Source: Woeseiaceae bacterium (GTDB lineage: Bacteria > Pseudomonadota > Gammaproteobacteria > Steroidobacterales > Woeseiaceae). From it: DNA of 64,000 bases. How positions within the stretch are numbered: position 1 is the first letter of the stretch; the number at the start of each line of letters is the position of its first letter. The notes beneath the pieces are model-generated. The model had not been told where the DNA came from. It saw only the letters and a program-made list of their open reading frames with translations, and searched no databases. Of this stretch, positions 33,635-43,303 are shown in pieces. The translations under genes were made by a program, and so were the position numbers. Where the stretch lies: the NCBI GenBank assembly GCA_028227395.1, contig JAOIZZ010000004.1, forward strand, positions 1 to 64,000. Reading direction: 5' to 3'.

Positions 33635-36112
33635 CTACTTTATTAGTTTGATGAGATTTATAATATCTGCAGATATACCTGCAGCAGTAACCCCCGGACC
33701 TGCGCCCGGGCCTTGAACGATCAATGGGTTATCTGCATATCTATCTGACTGAATTTTAATTATATTATCAGTAAGCTGAATGTTGCTAAAAGGATGATCA
33801 ATTGGATATTCCTTAAGGCCGATAAAAATATTATTATCTATATCTATTGATGCAATATATCTAAGTGTTAGATTATTGTTCTTTGCGGTTTCATATCGAT
33901 CCTGCATTACAGAATCATAATCTTTCAGTTTTTCAAGAAATTCATCGATTTTTGCATCGATTAGATCATCTGGAACAAGACTTTCAATGGCAAAATCAGA
34001 AATATCAAGACCCCTACCGGCTTCACGAGCCAATATTGTCAGTTTCCGAGCTACATCCATCCCACCAAGATCATCTCTAGGGTCAGGCTCTGTATAGCCA
34101 TTCTCTTTAGCTTCAATAACAATTCTAGAGAACGGTTTCGAGCCATCAAACACATTAAATAAATAGGCTAAAGTTCCAGATAATATACCCTCGATGGAAT
34201 GTATCTTATCTCCCGTAGAAACCAAACTATTGATTGTATTTAACACTGGCAAACCAGCTGCAACTGTAGTCTCATAAAAGCAATAAGATTTATTCTTTAC
34301 TGAGATATCCTTTAAAGTTTTGTAATAACTCAGATCGTCACTAAAGGCCTTCTTATTTGGCGTAATTACATTAATACCGAGCCCTAGCCATCGCTTATAT
34401 TGCTTCGCGATAGAGTCATTCGATGTACAGTCAATTATCAAGATATGGCCGTTGCTTGAATGTTCTGTCAGGTGAGCCTCAAAAGTATTAAGATTGATAT
34501 GAATGGCTTCTTCTTGCATTGTTTCGCGCCACTTTGTTAAATCTATTGAGGGATTACCAAGCAGCATATATTTTGATTTAACAATAGCTTTTAAATGGAT
34601 ATTCACTCCAAGCTCAGCGGCAATTATCAATAAATGTGAATTTATTTGGTCGAGTAACTCGCTACCAACCAAACCTGGGCCAATCAAACCTATAGTTAGT
34701 GATGGCTGATTATCAAAAAAACCAGCATGTACTTTATTGAGAGCTTGTAATGCGTCTTTTGATTCAATAACAGCAGAAATATTTCGCTCTGATGATCCTT
34801 GAGCTATCGCTCTTATATTAATTCCAGCTCTACCTAAAGTACCAAAAAATTGACCTGCAACACCAGATTGACCAGTCATCTCGTCACCAACAACAGCGAT
34901 TATACTCTGACCTTTGGTTGCCTCAATTTTAGAAATCAATCCGGCTTTCAGTTCATTCTCAAAGGCATTCTCGATAACTTTTTTTGCAGTATTGGATACG
35001 CCCTCATCCACCGCGATACAAATAGAATGCTCTGAGCTTGCTTGTGAAATCAACGTTACAGATATATTTTCATTTTTAAGTGCTACAAAAAGCTTATCAG
35101 CGGTTCCTGGAACACCAATCATTCCAGTACCTTCAAGATTGATTAATGCCATAGAATCTATAACCGTTATGCCTTTTATATTTCTGTCTACCGATTTTTC
35201 TGCCGATATTTTACTGCCAACAGCTTCAGGATTAAATGTATTACGAATAAAGACTGGAATTTTTTGCTTCATCAACGGGCTTAATGTCTTTGGATGTATA
35301 ACTTTGGCTCCAAAGTAAGCCAATTCCATGGCCTCGTTATATGATAAATTACTTACGACTCTAGCGTCATTGACTTTACCTGGATCCGCACTCATAACGC
35401 CGTTCACATCAGTCCAAATTACTAATTCTTGCGCCTCAAATAATGAAGCACATATAGCGGCAGAGTAATCACTCCCGTTACGCCCTAAATTTGTTGGCAG
35501 TCCTCGTTCGTTTGAGGCGATAAAGCCCGTAATGACGAATATATTTGCTTGGTTTGCTACAATCACTTTCTTGAGACAGTCGTTTGATTTATTCCAGTCA
35601 ACTACATCGCCAAGATCAGTTGTTTTAAGATAGATAACTTTTCGACTATCAATAAATTCTACTTCTTTATCGTTATCTATTAATTTAGCAATATATAGTG
35701 ATAAAATTTTTGCCGACCAAAGTTCTCCAAACCCTGCAATAACCTGATCAGCATTATCCTCATAAATCAAATCCTCGGCGAGTAATTTACTAATCGAGTC
35801 GATATCATTTGAAAATGACTCTAAAAACTCTTTGGCTGCAGATTCTTCAAGCAGATTCTTAACTAATGTTGATATACGTTGGTTAATGGCTTGATATTGT
35901 TTTGATTCGTACAAATTACTTGCATTACAATTACTAGCTATATCGATCAATAGATCGGTAACACCACCAAGAGCTGATACCACTATCGCATGACGTAAAG
36001 TTGGGTCTTTGTAATAACAGTCTAATATTATTTTCGACACTCTAACGAAACATTGAGTGTCAGCTAGGCTAGATCCACCGAATTTAAATATCTTCCAATT
36101 TCTATCTTTCAT
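33635..36112 (-). CDS. thrA: Bifunctional aspartokinase / homoserine dehydrogenase
   Basis: The 825-residue protein is the fused ThrA form. The aspartokinase domain starts with KFGGSSLAD and contains GRNGSDYSAAICA. ACT regulatory regions lie at about 310-460 (VPGTADKLFVALKNENISV; GRAGINIRAIAQGSSE). The homoserine dehydrogenase follows from about 475 (GLIGPGLVGSELLDQI) with YEPDPRDDLGGMDVARK-like YTEPDPRDDLGG. It makes aspartyl phosphate and homoserine. The ACT domains suggest feedback control by threonine, as known for the family. No threonine/isoleucine-rich leader peptide is visible upstream. Confidence 0.96.
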   Translation of the reverse strand: MKDRNWKIFKFGGSSLADTQCFVRVSKIILDCYYKDPTLRHAIVVSALGGVTDLLIDIASNCNASNLYESKQYQAINQRISTLVKNLLEESAAKEFLESFSNDIDSISKLLAEDLIYEDNADQVIAGFGELWSAKILSLYIAKLIDNDKEVEFIDSRKVIYLKTTDLGDVVDWNKSNDCLKKVIVANQANIFVITGFIASNERGLPTNLGRNGSDYSAAICASLFEAQELVIWTDVNGVMSADPGKVNDARVVSNLSYNEAMELAYFGAKVIHPKTLSPLMKQKIPVFIRNTFNPEAVGSKISAEKSVDRNIKGITVIDSMALINLEGTGMIGVPGTADKLFVALKNENISVTLISQASSEHSICIAVDEGVSNTAKKVIENAFENELKAGLISKIEATKGQSIIAVVGDEMTGQSGVAGQFFGTLGRAGINIRAIAQGSSERNISAVIESKDALQALNKVHAGFFDNQPSLTIGLIGPGLVGSELLDQINSHLLIIAAELGVNIHLKAIVKSKYMLLGNPSIDLTKWRETMQEEAIHINLNTFEAHLTEHSSNGHILIIDCTSNDSIAKQYKRWLGLGINVITPNKKAFSDDLSYYKTLKDISVKNKSYCFYETTVAAGLPVLNTINSLVSTGDKIHSIEGILSGTLAYLFNVFDGSKPFSRIVIEAKENGYTEPDPRDDLGGMDVARKLTILAREAGRGLDISDFAIESLVPDDLIDAKIDEFLEKLKDYDSVMQDRYETAKNNNLTLRYIASIDIDNNIFIGLKEYPIDHPFSNIQLTDNIIKIQSDRYADNPLIVQGPGAGPGVTAAGISADIINLIKLIK

Positions 36113-36154
36113 CTAAATCTCTCAGAGCAATTAATATAAAATCTATTTAAAATA

Positions 36155-36174
36155 CTATTAGGTACAACCAATAG
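36155..36174 (-). repeat. Hairpin between tRNA-Lys and thrA
   Basis: On the minus strand CTATTGGT pairs with ACCTAATAG (8 bp with one bulged T) around a 3-base loop, about 43 bp before the thrA ATG. No T tract follows. It may mark the end of the tRNA transcript or lie in the thrA leader. Confidence 0.35.
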
Positions 36175-36224
36175 TTAATTTAATTACTTTTATAGCAAGA
36201 TTAATTATTGACGAAAAAATTAAA

Positions 36225-36299
36225 TGGTGGGGCGTGTAGGGATTGAACCTACGACCGGTCGGTTAAAAGCCGAATGCTCTACCGCTGAGCTAACGCCCC
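36225..36299 (-). tRNA. tRNA-Lys (anticodon UUU)
   Basis: On the minus strand the 75-nt sequence begins GGGGCGTTAGCTCAGC and ends ACGCCCC-A-CCA with CCA encoded. The anticodon loop CTTTTAA reads UUU. The outermost anticodon-stem pair (27-43) appears as a U-C mismatch. The gene follows cpoB on the same strand, as the lysine tRNA cluster does in Escherichia coli. Confidence 0.95.
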
Positions 36300-36437
36300 A
36301 ATTATCATTTAATTCTAATTTACGTTTTTTTATTCAATTGGCGAGGATGATACCGCACCTCACATAAATCTCAAGGGAATATCGATAAAATTTACCTAGA
36401 TCTCTAAATTACTCTTTTGAGGTAGTAAAAAACTAAA

Positions 36438-37178
36438 TTATAAACCTCTACTATTCATTACCTTTATTCGTTGCTCAGCTAACTTTGCAACTGTTGATTG
36501 TGGGTATTCATTTTGGATTCTATTTAAAACTAAACGAGCTTGATCCCAATTTTCTAATTCATAATTACAATAACCAATTTTAAGTAAGGCATCAGGAATC
36601 TTTCTTGAGCGAGGATAATCATATACAACTTTGTTAAATTGAGATAAGGCTTGCTCAAATTGATTAGATGCATAGTAAGACTCAGAGAGCCAATACTGAG
36701 CGTTATCAATCAAGCTACTACCTGGATATGCGGCCAAAAATCGAATAAAAGAAAGCGATGCTAACTCATAATTCTGTTCTTTTAAAAGCTCAAATGCTGC
36801 TTGATAATTTTCTTCGTCAGTACCTCCGGGAACAGGCAATTCACCATAGATAATTTCCTCCTCATTAACAACATTCATTGAGTTTAGAGCACTAATTGAT
36901 CTTTCAAGATCTTGCAAACGATCATCCAGATCAACATATAGTGCTCTTTGTCTATCTTGGGTTGCCTGAGACTGGTATTGCAAATCTTCCGTTTGACCTT
37001 GAATTTGAGTTACTTGCTCTTGGATATTATCAAGCTGCCGAGCAATTTCAATTAGACTCTGATCGTTTGATCTTTGTATGACACCTGAGTTAACTCTCTG
37101 ATAGTTATCATCTACCGGAAGATCTGCGCAACCTGCAGCGACTAAAACACCAATGTAAATAAAAGCATGTCTAAACAT
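36438..37178 (-). CDS. cpoB: Cell division coordinator CpoB (YbgF)
   Basis: The 246-residue exported protein has an N-terminal signal with a possible lipobox (VLVAAGC). A coiled-coil segment (IARQLDNIQEQVTQIQGQ and on to about residue 95) matches the trimerisation domain. TPR repeats from about 120 follow (YQAAFELLKEQNYELASLSF, AQYWLSESYYASNQFEQAL). It couples Tol-Pal to peptidoglycan synthesis during division. The gene follows pal by 14 bp. The Cys in the signal is unusual compared with the soluble Escherichia coli protein. Confidence 0.92.
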   Translation of the reverse strand: MFRHAFIYIGVLVAAGCADLPVDDNYQRVNSGVIQRSNDQSLIEIARQLDNIQEQVTQIQGQTEDLQYQSQATQDRQRALYVDLDDRLQDLERSISALNSMNVVNEEEIIYGELPVPGGTDEENYQAAFELLKEQNYELASLSFIRFLAAYPGSSLIDNAQYWLSESYYASNQFEQALSQFNKVVYDYPRSRKIPDALLKIGYCNYELENWDQARLVLNRIQNEYPQSTVAKLAEQRIKVMNSRGL

Positions 37179-37192
37179 AACAATTAACTGTA

Positions 37193-37723
37193 TTAATTAA
37201 TTACCAGCTCTACTCTTCTATTTTGAGTATATGAGCTCTCATCACTTCCATAAGAGTTGGGTCTTTCCTCACCAAAACTAACCGTAGTAATCTGAGCTGG
37301 TGCAACGCCATTAAGAAGCAGCATACGCCTAACTGCCTGAGCTCTGCGCTCACCCAGTCCGATATTGTATTCTCGAGACCCTCTTTCATCAGCATGCCCT
37401 TCCAGTCTTACTGTAAGCAAGGTATTAGAATTCATATTCGACGCATGTGCATTTATTAATCCATCATATTCAGTGCGTAATTCAGAACGATCAAAATCAA
37501 AATAAATAATTGTCTCAAGATTTTCAGACATACTGTCATCGGTCATCGTTTCTAGATTATTATTACTGTCCATGCCCATTCCGTATGTTGCCGCATCTTC
37601 ACTATCACTAGAGCTACTCATGCCGCTATCGTTACCCATACTTCCAAGTTTACTTCCTGATGACGCACAGCCTGATAAAACCAAAAACAATAATCCAATT
37701 AAACCTAAATTAAAACGTTCCAT
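37193..37723 (-). CDS. pal: Peptidoglycan-associated lipoprotein Pal
   Basis: The 176-residue protein has a lipobox (LLFLVLSGCASSG), a Ser/Asp/Met-rich linker and an OmpA-like C-terminal domain. YFDFDRSELR, LEGHADERGSREYNIGLGERRA and NRRVELVI bind peptidoglycan in the family. It anchors the outer membrane to the wall and is a partner of TolB. It lies between tolB and cpoB in the standard order. Confidence 0.96.
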   Translation of the reverse strand: MERFNLGLIGLLFLVLSGCASSGSKLGSMGNDSGMSSSSDSEDAATYGMGMDSNNNLETMTDDSMSENLETIIYFDFDRSELRTEYDGLINAHASNMNSNTLLTVRLEGHADERGSREYNIGLGERRAQAVRRMLLLNGVAPAQITTVSFGEERPNSYGSDESSYTQNRRVELVIN

Positions 37724-37800
37724 TTCAACAACTCCTAAAGTTTCAACTATTTATAAAAATTTAACACAAAAATTAGCATTAAACACAAAATAATACATTA

Positions 37801-39102
37801 CTATAATTTTAAAAATGGTGACCACACTGGTTCTCTAATATCCCCCTGCTTAGATGCCACTCTTTGCCTCACTAGGCCATCGGCCGTTACAGTTTCCAAT
37901 ACTCCATTTCCTCTCATTTTTGTTGCGTAAATAAGTGTATCACTATTGGGTGCAAAACTTGGAGATTCATCCTGCATTCCTGATGATAAAATCAATAAAT
38001 CTTTTTTATTTATATCATAAATAGCTATCCGATAATCGCCTCTATAAAGATGAACCATTGCTAATTTCGTTCCATCGGGTGACAAACGTGGTCTGGCATT
38101 GTAATTACCTTGAAAAGTAACTCTTTCAGCTTTATCGCTATTTAAGAAAATTTTATATATTTGTGGGGCACCGCCCCTGTCAGAAGTAAAGTAAATTTCC
38201 TTGCCATTAGGTGACCATGTTGCTTCTGTGTCAATAGCTCTATTATATGTCATTCTCTTTAAAGCTCTTGTTGCAATATCAAGAATATAAACATCTAAAT
38301 TACCATCAGGACCACCCAAAGTAAGGACTAATTTTCTTCCGTCTGGGGAAAATGCGGGCGATCCATTTATGCCGGGGTGGTCCGAGATTTTTCTTCGATT
38401 TCCTGTTCTTAATGTTTGCAGATATATGGATGAGGCATTGCCCTCAAATGACACATATGCAATTTGCCTGCTATCTGGTGACCAAGCTGGAGACATAATT
38501 GGATCTTTAGAATTTACTACGACCTGCTCATTCTCTCCATCAGAGTCAGCGATAATTAATGAGTAACTAGTCTCATTGCGCGATACATTTGATTTGACAT
38601 AGGCAACTTTTGTATCAAACACACCTCTAATTCCGGTCAGCTCTCGATAAATCATATCAGCTATACGATGCGCTGACCTTCTCAGTGTGCTGTCGTTAGC
38701 AGGCATTCTATATCCAACAATTTGTTCGCCCTTATAAATATCGAATAATTGGAACTGAATATTATAAGAACCAGTTCTCATTTGAGTAATTCGACCCACA
38801 ACGACTGCTTCGACACCCAAAATGGACCAATCATCAAAATCAATCTCTGCGCCCGTGGTTGGCTTTTGTAGCATATTCTTTTGAGGGGTTGGCGAAAATC
38901 GACCACTTCGCATTAAATCATTTGTAATTATTTCAGCGATATCAACTGACAATAATGGCACGCCCTTATCAGCCCCAAAAGGAACTATGGCAATCGGTGT
39001 TTGTTTTCCCACACCTTGTGTGATTCTTATTGTTAGCTCAGCGTATAAGACATCATGAAAAAATAAACATAAAAGTAAAATTATTTTTTTATCGAGATTC
39101 AT
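37801..39102 (-). CDS. tolB: Tol-Pal system periplasmic protein TolB
   Basis: I choose the ATG at 39102 because GAGGA precedes it at about 6 bases; the track begins 12 bases earlier. The 433-residue protein has a signal peptide, an N-terminal domain (LTIRITQGVGKQTPIAIVPF) and WD40-like beta-propeller repeats (PAWSPDSRQIAYVS, PAFSPDGRKLVLT, ATWSPNGKEIYFTSDRGG). It binds Pal in the periplasm. It is between tolA and pal. Confidence 0.96.
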   Translation of the reverse strand: MNLDKKIILLLCLFFHDVLYAELTIRITQGVGKQTPIAIVPFGADKGVPLLSVDIAEIITNDLMRSGRFSPTPQKNMLQKPTTGAEIDFDDWSILGVEAVVVGRITQMRTGSYNIQFQLFDIYKGEQIVGYRMPANDSTLRRSAHRIADMIYRELTGIRGVFDTKVAYVKSNVSRNETSYSLIIADSDGENEQVVVNSKDPIMSPAWSPDSRQIAYVSFEGNASSIYLQTLRTGNRRKISDHPGINGSPAFSPDGRKLVLTLGGPDGNLDVYILDIATRALKRMTYNRAIDTEATWSPNGKEIYFTSDRGGAPQIYKIFLNSDKAERVTFQGNYNARPRLSPDGTKLAMVHLYRGDYRIAIYDINKKDLLILSSGMQDESPSFAPNSDTLIYATKMRGNGVLETVTADGLVRQRVASKQGDIREPVWSPFLKL

Positions 39103-39125
39103 CCGTGTCCTCATAAACCTATAAA

Positions 39126-39965
39126 TTATTGATAAGGTTCAAATATAAAACGTAAATTTCTTTCAAATAAACTTGGATCTTCAGGGTCTGGTAAAGGTGA
39201 TGCTTTGTAAACAGCAGCTTCCACTGACCGTCGAACCGATTCGTCACCGTTGCATGTTTCAACCACCGCGCTAATAACTTCACCTCCAGGCAGTTGCCTT
39301 ACATTCACTACACAACTGATACCGCTCAATGCTGATGGAGGTTGAACCCAGTTATTTTCAATTTTCCTACCCAAACTAAAAGTATACCTTGCAAGTGCGC
39401 CTGAGCGAAGCGCATCTAAACGTTTTTGTTCGTTCGATAATTCGCGTTTCAATTGAGCTTTTTTTTCAGCTTTTTCTAGATCATTGCGTATTTTTTCATT
39501 TTCTGCACGTTGTCGCTTTATATCATCTAATCTTTCTTGCTCTGCTTCAATCCGCTTTTTTTCAAGCTCAACTTCAATCCGCTTTTTTTCAACTTCAGCT
39601 TCTTTCGCTTGTTTAACCATCAATTCTTTTGATTCACGAGCCTCAATTATTTTCTGCTCTTTTGCTCTTTTTATTTCAGCTTTTCTGGTAATTTCTGCTT
39701 CTTTTTTCTTCTTTTTATTTATTCGTATTTTTTCTGCCCGAATATCTGATTTTCGTTTTTGCTCTTCCGCTTCTCGTCTTTCTTGTGCTAATTTCTTTTG
39801 CGGCGTTAATAAATTATCCTCCTCAATTAATACGGCATCTATCATAAGGGGTCGAGATGGTATATTAGCATTCGATCTCTCGAACGCTAATATCATCATT
39901 GTGAATATAGCGAGGTGCAAACCACATGCAAAAGCCATTGGTATAATGTTATATTTATCTCGCAT
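39126..39965 (-). CDS. tolA: Cell envelope integrity protein TolA
   Basis: The 279-residue protein has one N-terminal membrane helix (MAFACGLHLAIFTMMILAF). A long Lys/Glu/Arg-rich helical region (for example KKRIEVELEKKRIEAEQER) runs to about residue 195. A C-terminal TolA domain follows (YTFSLGRKIENNWVQPP, CVVNVRQLPGGEV) with two Cys. It links the inner membrane TolQR motor to the outer membrane. The repeated KKRIE unit gives false ORFs on the other strand. Confidence 0.94.
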   Translation of the reverse strand: MRDKYNIIPMAFACGLHLAIFTMMILAFERSNANIPSRPLMIDAVLIEEDNLLTPQKKLAQERREAEEQKRKSDIRAEKIRINKKKKKEAEITRKAEIKRAKEQKIIEARESKELMVKQAKEAEVEKKRIEVELEKKRIEAEQERLDDIKRQRAENEKIRNDLEKAEKKAQLKRELSNEQKRLDALRSGALARYTFSLGRKIENNWVQPPSALSGISCVVNVRQLPGGEVISAVVETCNGDESVRRSVEAAVYKASPLPDPEDPSLFERNLRFIFEPYQ

Positions 39966-39983
39966 TCAACAACTCATATCATA

Positions 39984-40430
39984 TCAATCAGGTACAGGAT
40001 AAGACTCTAAAGGATCGGTTACGAAACCAATATTTTTTGCTCCGCCCCGCTGCAAAAGAACCATAGCTCCAACAACATTGCCATATGGCACTTGCCGATC
40101 TGCTTTGACCAAAATCATCGTAGATGGCTGACTTGCTAATACTGCCCTAGTTCTTGATATTATCGATTCAGCATCTTTTGGTTTATCTTCGTCATCACCA
40201 ACATTAATATATAATTCACCTTGAGCATTTACGCTCAATATTAAAGGGGCCAAACTTGAAGAATCAGCGATTGGATCTGCGCCTGCTTTTGGCAGCTCAA
40301 CTTTTATTCCTTGCGTGAGCAATGGTGCTGTGACCATAAATATAATCAATAAAACAAGCATGACATCAATGTATGGAACTACATTGATTTCACTGATGAC
40401 TTTCCTTTTTTTTACCACTTCAGTTATCAA
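39984..40430 (-). CDS. tolR: Tol-Pal proton channel subunit TolR
   Basis: The 148-residue ExbD/TolR protein has one N-terminal helix with the essential Asp (INVVPYIDVMLVLLIIFMVTAPL). The C-terminal periplasmic part includes VKADRQVPYGNVV. TolR with TolQ forms the proton-driven motor. Its ATG overlaps the tolQ stop by 4 bp, and tolA follows after 18 bp. Confidence 0.96.
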   Translation of the reverse strand: MITEVVKKRKVISEINVVPYIDVMLVLLIIFMVTAPLLTQGIKVELPKAGADPIADSSSLAPLILSVNAQGELYINVGDDEDKPKDAESIISRTRAVLASQPSTMILVKADRQVPYGNVVGAMVLLQRGGAKNIGFVTDPLESYPVPD

Positions 40431-41110
40431 TCATTTTTATATAACTCATGTCGTTGCAAGATACTTGCAAATTCTTCAGAAAAACTATCGTAACGAATTT
40501 CTAATCGAGTCACTTTATCAGCAAATCTATTGTAAGCAATAACAGCAGGTATTGCTGCAAATAAGCCCATCGCAGTAGCGATTAACGCTTCAGCTATACC
40601 AGGAGCAACCATCGCTAAGGTGGCAGATTGAACACCCGCAAGGGCCCGAAAGGAGTTCATAATACCAATTACTGTCCCAAACAAACCAACATAAGGGCTT
40701 ATTGACCCGATTGTAGCTAATGTTGCAAGACTGTGTTCCAATTTATCAACTTCACGCATTTGAGCCACTCGCATAGCTCGAGAACACTCCTCGACCATTT
40801 TATCTTTCGAAATAGATGATTTTGTAGATAAGCGGTTAAATGCCTTGAATCCTGCTTTAAAGATACTTGACATTCCTATATCGCCATATTCATTTTTATT
40901 AGAGTTCTGATAAAGAGCATTTAAGTCACCACCTGCCCAAAAATTAGTCTCGAATGAATCAGAGGTTGTTTTAATTTTTTTAATTAATTTTTGTTTAGTA
41001 AAGATAATATTCCAAGATCCAATTGATGCCATTAATAATAGCAACATCACAAATTGAACGATGATACTCGCGTTAAGGATAAGATTTATAAACGACATAT
41101 TAGTTGTCAT
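40427..41110 (-). CDS. tolQ: Tol-Pal proton channel subunit TolQ
   Basis: The 227-residue protein has three membrane helices and the MotA/TolQ/ExbB pattern (LATLATIGSISPYVGLFGTVIGIMNSF, IAEALIATAMGLFAAIPAVIAYN). It is the inner membrane channel part of the Tol motor. It starts 34 bp after the ruvB stop. The ybgC thioesterase gene, which stands before tolQ in many gammaproteobacteria, is absent here. Confidence 0.96.
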   Translation of the reverse strand: MTTNMSFINLILNASIIVQFVMLLLLMASIGSWNIIFTKQKLIKKIKTTSDSFETNFWAGGDLNALYQNSNKNEYGDIGMSSIFKAGFKAFNRLSTKSSISKDKMVEECSRAMRVAQMREVDKLEHSLATLATIGSISPYVGLFGTVIGIMNSFRALAGVQSATLAMVAPGIAEALIATAMGLFAAIPAVIAYNRFADKVTRLEIRYDSFSEEFASILQRHELYKND

Positions 41111-41144
41111 ATTTTGATTTCCTTAGAAAAATAATCATTAGTAT

Positions 41145-42188
41145 TCATTCTAGCAAATCACGGTTAATATTTTTATCTTGATTGGTTGGATTTAATCCAA
41201 AATGCAAATAGGCGTTCTTCATAGCAACTCGTCCACGTGAGGTTCTCATTATAAATCCTTGTTGAATTAAATAGGGTTCTACTACATCTTCTATAGTTCC
41301 GCGTTCTTCACCCAATGCAGCAGCAAGACTCTCGATTCCAACAGGGCCACCATCAAACTTTTCAATTACTGCTAATAATAACCTTCTATCCATAGTATCA
41401 AAACCATTTGGATCAACCTCCAGCATGTCCAATGCATCATTTGCTACCTGTTCTGTGACTTTTCCGTCAGCTTTGACCTCTGCATAATCCCTCACTCTTC
41501 TTAGCAAACGATTAACAATTCTTGGGGTACCTCTGGCTCTCTTGGATAATTGGTCACTTCCACCATCATCTAAATCTAAATTCATGATACTTGCTGATCG
41601 ATTAGCAATTTGAGCTAATTCATCAATTTCATAAAAATTTAATCTTTGTACAATACCGAATCTATCCCTTAATGGTGATGTTAATAATCCAGCTCTGGTA
41701 GTTGCTCCAACTAGAGTAAATGGAGGAAGATCTAATTTAATTGAACGAGCTGCCGGACCTTCGCCAATCATTATATCTAACTGGAAATCTTCCATAGCCG
41801 GATACAAGATCTCTTCAACCACTGCATTCAAACGATGTATTTCATCAATAAAGAGGACGTCATTTGGTTCGAGGTTTGTAAGCAAAGCTGCAAGATCTCC
41901 TGGGCGCTCAAGAACAGGTCCAGATGTTTGTTTTAACTTAACTCCCATCTCATGAGCAATAATATGCGCCAATGTTGTTTTACCCAATCCAGGAGGTCCA
42001 AATATCAATACATGATCTAATGACTCAGATCTTTTACGAGCCGCCTCAATAAAAATCTCCATTTGCTCACGCATGCTTTTTTGACCCACATATTCTGCGA
42101 GTGTTTTTGGTCTTATCGCCCGATCAAAAGCCTTATCCTCAGTAGCTTCGTCCCCACTGATTAATCGATCATGCTCAATATTATTCAT
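41145..42188 (-). CDS. ruvB: Holliday junction branch migration helicase RuvB
   Basis: The 347-residue AAA+ protein has Walker [10 protein letters not shown], Walker B FIDEIHR, sensor motif GATTRAGLL and the arginine-finger region PLRDRFG. A C-terminal winged helix ends the protein ([19 protein letters not shown]). RuvB drives branch migration with RuvA. It begins immediately after the ruvA stop. Confidence 0.97.
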   Translation of the reverse strand: MNNIEHDRLISGDEATEDKAFDRAIRPKTLAEYVGQKSMREQMEIFIEAARKRSESLDHVLIFGPPGLGKTTLAHIIAHEMGVKLKQTSGPVLERPGDLAALLTNLEPNDVLFIDEIHRLNAVVEEILYPAMEDFQLDIMIGEGPAARSIKLDLPPFTLVGATTRAGLLTSPLRDRFGIVQRLNFYEIDELAQIANRSASIMNLDLDDGGSDQLSKRARGTPRIVNRLLRRVRDYAEVKADGKVTEQVANDALDMLEVDPNGFDTMDRRLLLAVIEKFDGGPVGIESLAAALGEERGTIEDVVEPYLIQQGFIMRTSRGRVAMKNAYLHFGLNPTNQDKNINRDLLE

Positions 42189-42779
42189 TTAATCTACAAC
42201 CTTTTTCAAAGCATGCCTTATCATTTGACTCACCGTTAAATCATCATCCTTGATGGATGTCATTAATTTTTTTATCTCGGGAGCCTTATAACCCAGCGCT
42301 AGCAACGCATCAAAAGCCTCTTCTCTGGCGCTATTAGCGTTAATTTTCTGATGCCCAGTTGATGGACTATCCACAAGATCGATGAGTCGATCTCGCATTT
42401 CTATAACCAACCTTTCAGCTGTCTTTTTTCCAACACCAGGAATTTTAACTAACGAACCGCTATCTTCCGTTCTCACACAACGCTCAAAATCATTTACACT
42501 CATTGAAGATAATATTGCTAGAGCAAGCTTCGCACCAACGCCGCTTATTTTTAAGAGCATTCTAAATAAATATCTGTCATTAAGGTTAGAAAAACCAAAT
42601 AATGTGTGAGCATCCTCTCTCACTTGCAGGTGCGTGTAGAGAAAAATATCCTGATCTAGTGCGGGCATTTCAATAAAGGTTGTGGATGGGACCTCCACTT
42701 CATAACCAATACCATTAACCTCAATAAGTACTTGTGGTGATTGTTTAATTAAAATCTTGCCTTTTATTGACCCAATCAT
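42189..42779 (-). CDS. ruvA: Holliday junction branch migration protein RuvA
   Basis: The 196-residue protein has an N-terminal OB domain (MIGSIKGKILIKQSPQVLIEV), paired helix-hairpin-helix motifs (LKISGVGAKLALAILS, LVKIPGVGKKTAERLVIEM) and a C-terminal RuvB-binding domain (REEAFDALLALGYKAPEI). It targets RuvB to Holliday junctions. It is 10 bp from ruvC and directly abuts ruvB. Confidence 0.97.
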   Translation of the reverse strand: MIGSIKGKILIKQSPQVLIEVNGIGYEVEVPSTTFIEMPALDQDIFLYTHLQVREDAHTLFGFSNLNDRYLFRMLLKISGVGAKLALAILSSMSVNDFERCVRTEDSGSLVKIPGVGKKTAERLVIEMRDRLIDLVDSPSTGHQKINANSAREEAFDALLALGYKAPEIKKLMTSIKDDDLTVSQMIRHALKKVVD

Positions 42780-42789
42780 TACTGCACCA

Positions 42790-43293
42790 TTAGCTTATAG
42801 CTCTTAGGGAATCTTGCATCGCTCTTTCATTACTATAACAAATAGCTGCTGCAATGGCGTCCGCGGCATCTTCTGCCGGAGTACCATCAAGATTTAATAG
42901 TGATACAACCATATGCTGAACCTGCTCCTTTGATGCTGCCCCAGTGCCAACTACCCCTTTTTTTATTTCTCTTGGAGAATACTCAAATACATTCATATCA
43001 AAATCAAATGTTGCGCACAAAGCGGCAGCTCTAGCATGGCCCAGTTTTAATGCACTTGAAGGATTTTTATGCACAAAAACACTTTCAATAGCCATGATGT
43101 CAGGATTATATTCCTTTATGAGTGCACGTACAGATTGATGAATTACTTTTAGGCGATCAGTAAAGTCGCCATCGGTACTTTTGATAACTCCACTTGTTAT
43201 ATATTTGAGCTGACCACCAACCAAATCAATCAGACCAAATCCCGTCTTTCTTGAACCAGGATCAATACCTAATATTCGTTGGTTAGTTTTCAA
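42790..43293 (-). CDS. ruvC: Holliday junction resolvase RuvC
   Basis: The 167-residue protein shows the RNase H-like acidic residues of RuvC: Asp in ILGIDPGSRKTGFG, Glu in AIESVF, and Asp in DAADAIAAAICY, along with LGHARAAAL. It cleaves Holliday junctions. It lies between yebC (10 bp) and ruvA (10 bp). Confidence 0.97.
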   Translation of the reverse strand: MKTNQRILGIDPGSRKTGFGLIDLVGGQLKYITSGVIKSTDGDFTDRLKVIHQSVRALIKEYNPDIMAIESVFVHKNPSSALKLGHARAAALCATFDFDMNVFEYSPREIKKGVVGTGAASKEQVQHMVVSLLNLDGTPAEDAADAIAAAICYSNERAMQDSLRAIS

Positions 43294-43303
43294 TAATATA
43301 GCC

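Noticed and set aside
36113-36224. Threonine/isoleucine leader peptide and attenuator before thrA
   Set aside because: No short ORF rich in Thr or Ile codons is present; the only hairpin lacks a T tract.
36225-36299. tRNA-Lys as a degenerate tRNA because of the 27-43 mismatch
   Set aside because: All other stems, the anticodon loop and the encoded CCA are normal; a single mismatch at this position is tolerated.
39484-40002. 172-residue plus-strand ORF opposite tolA
   Set aside because: It is a Phe/Ser-rich shadow of the Lys/Glu-rich TolA coiled coil and has no ribosome binding site or recognisable domain.
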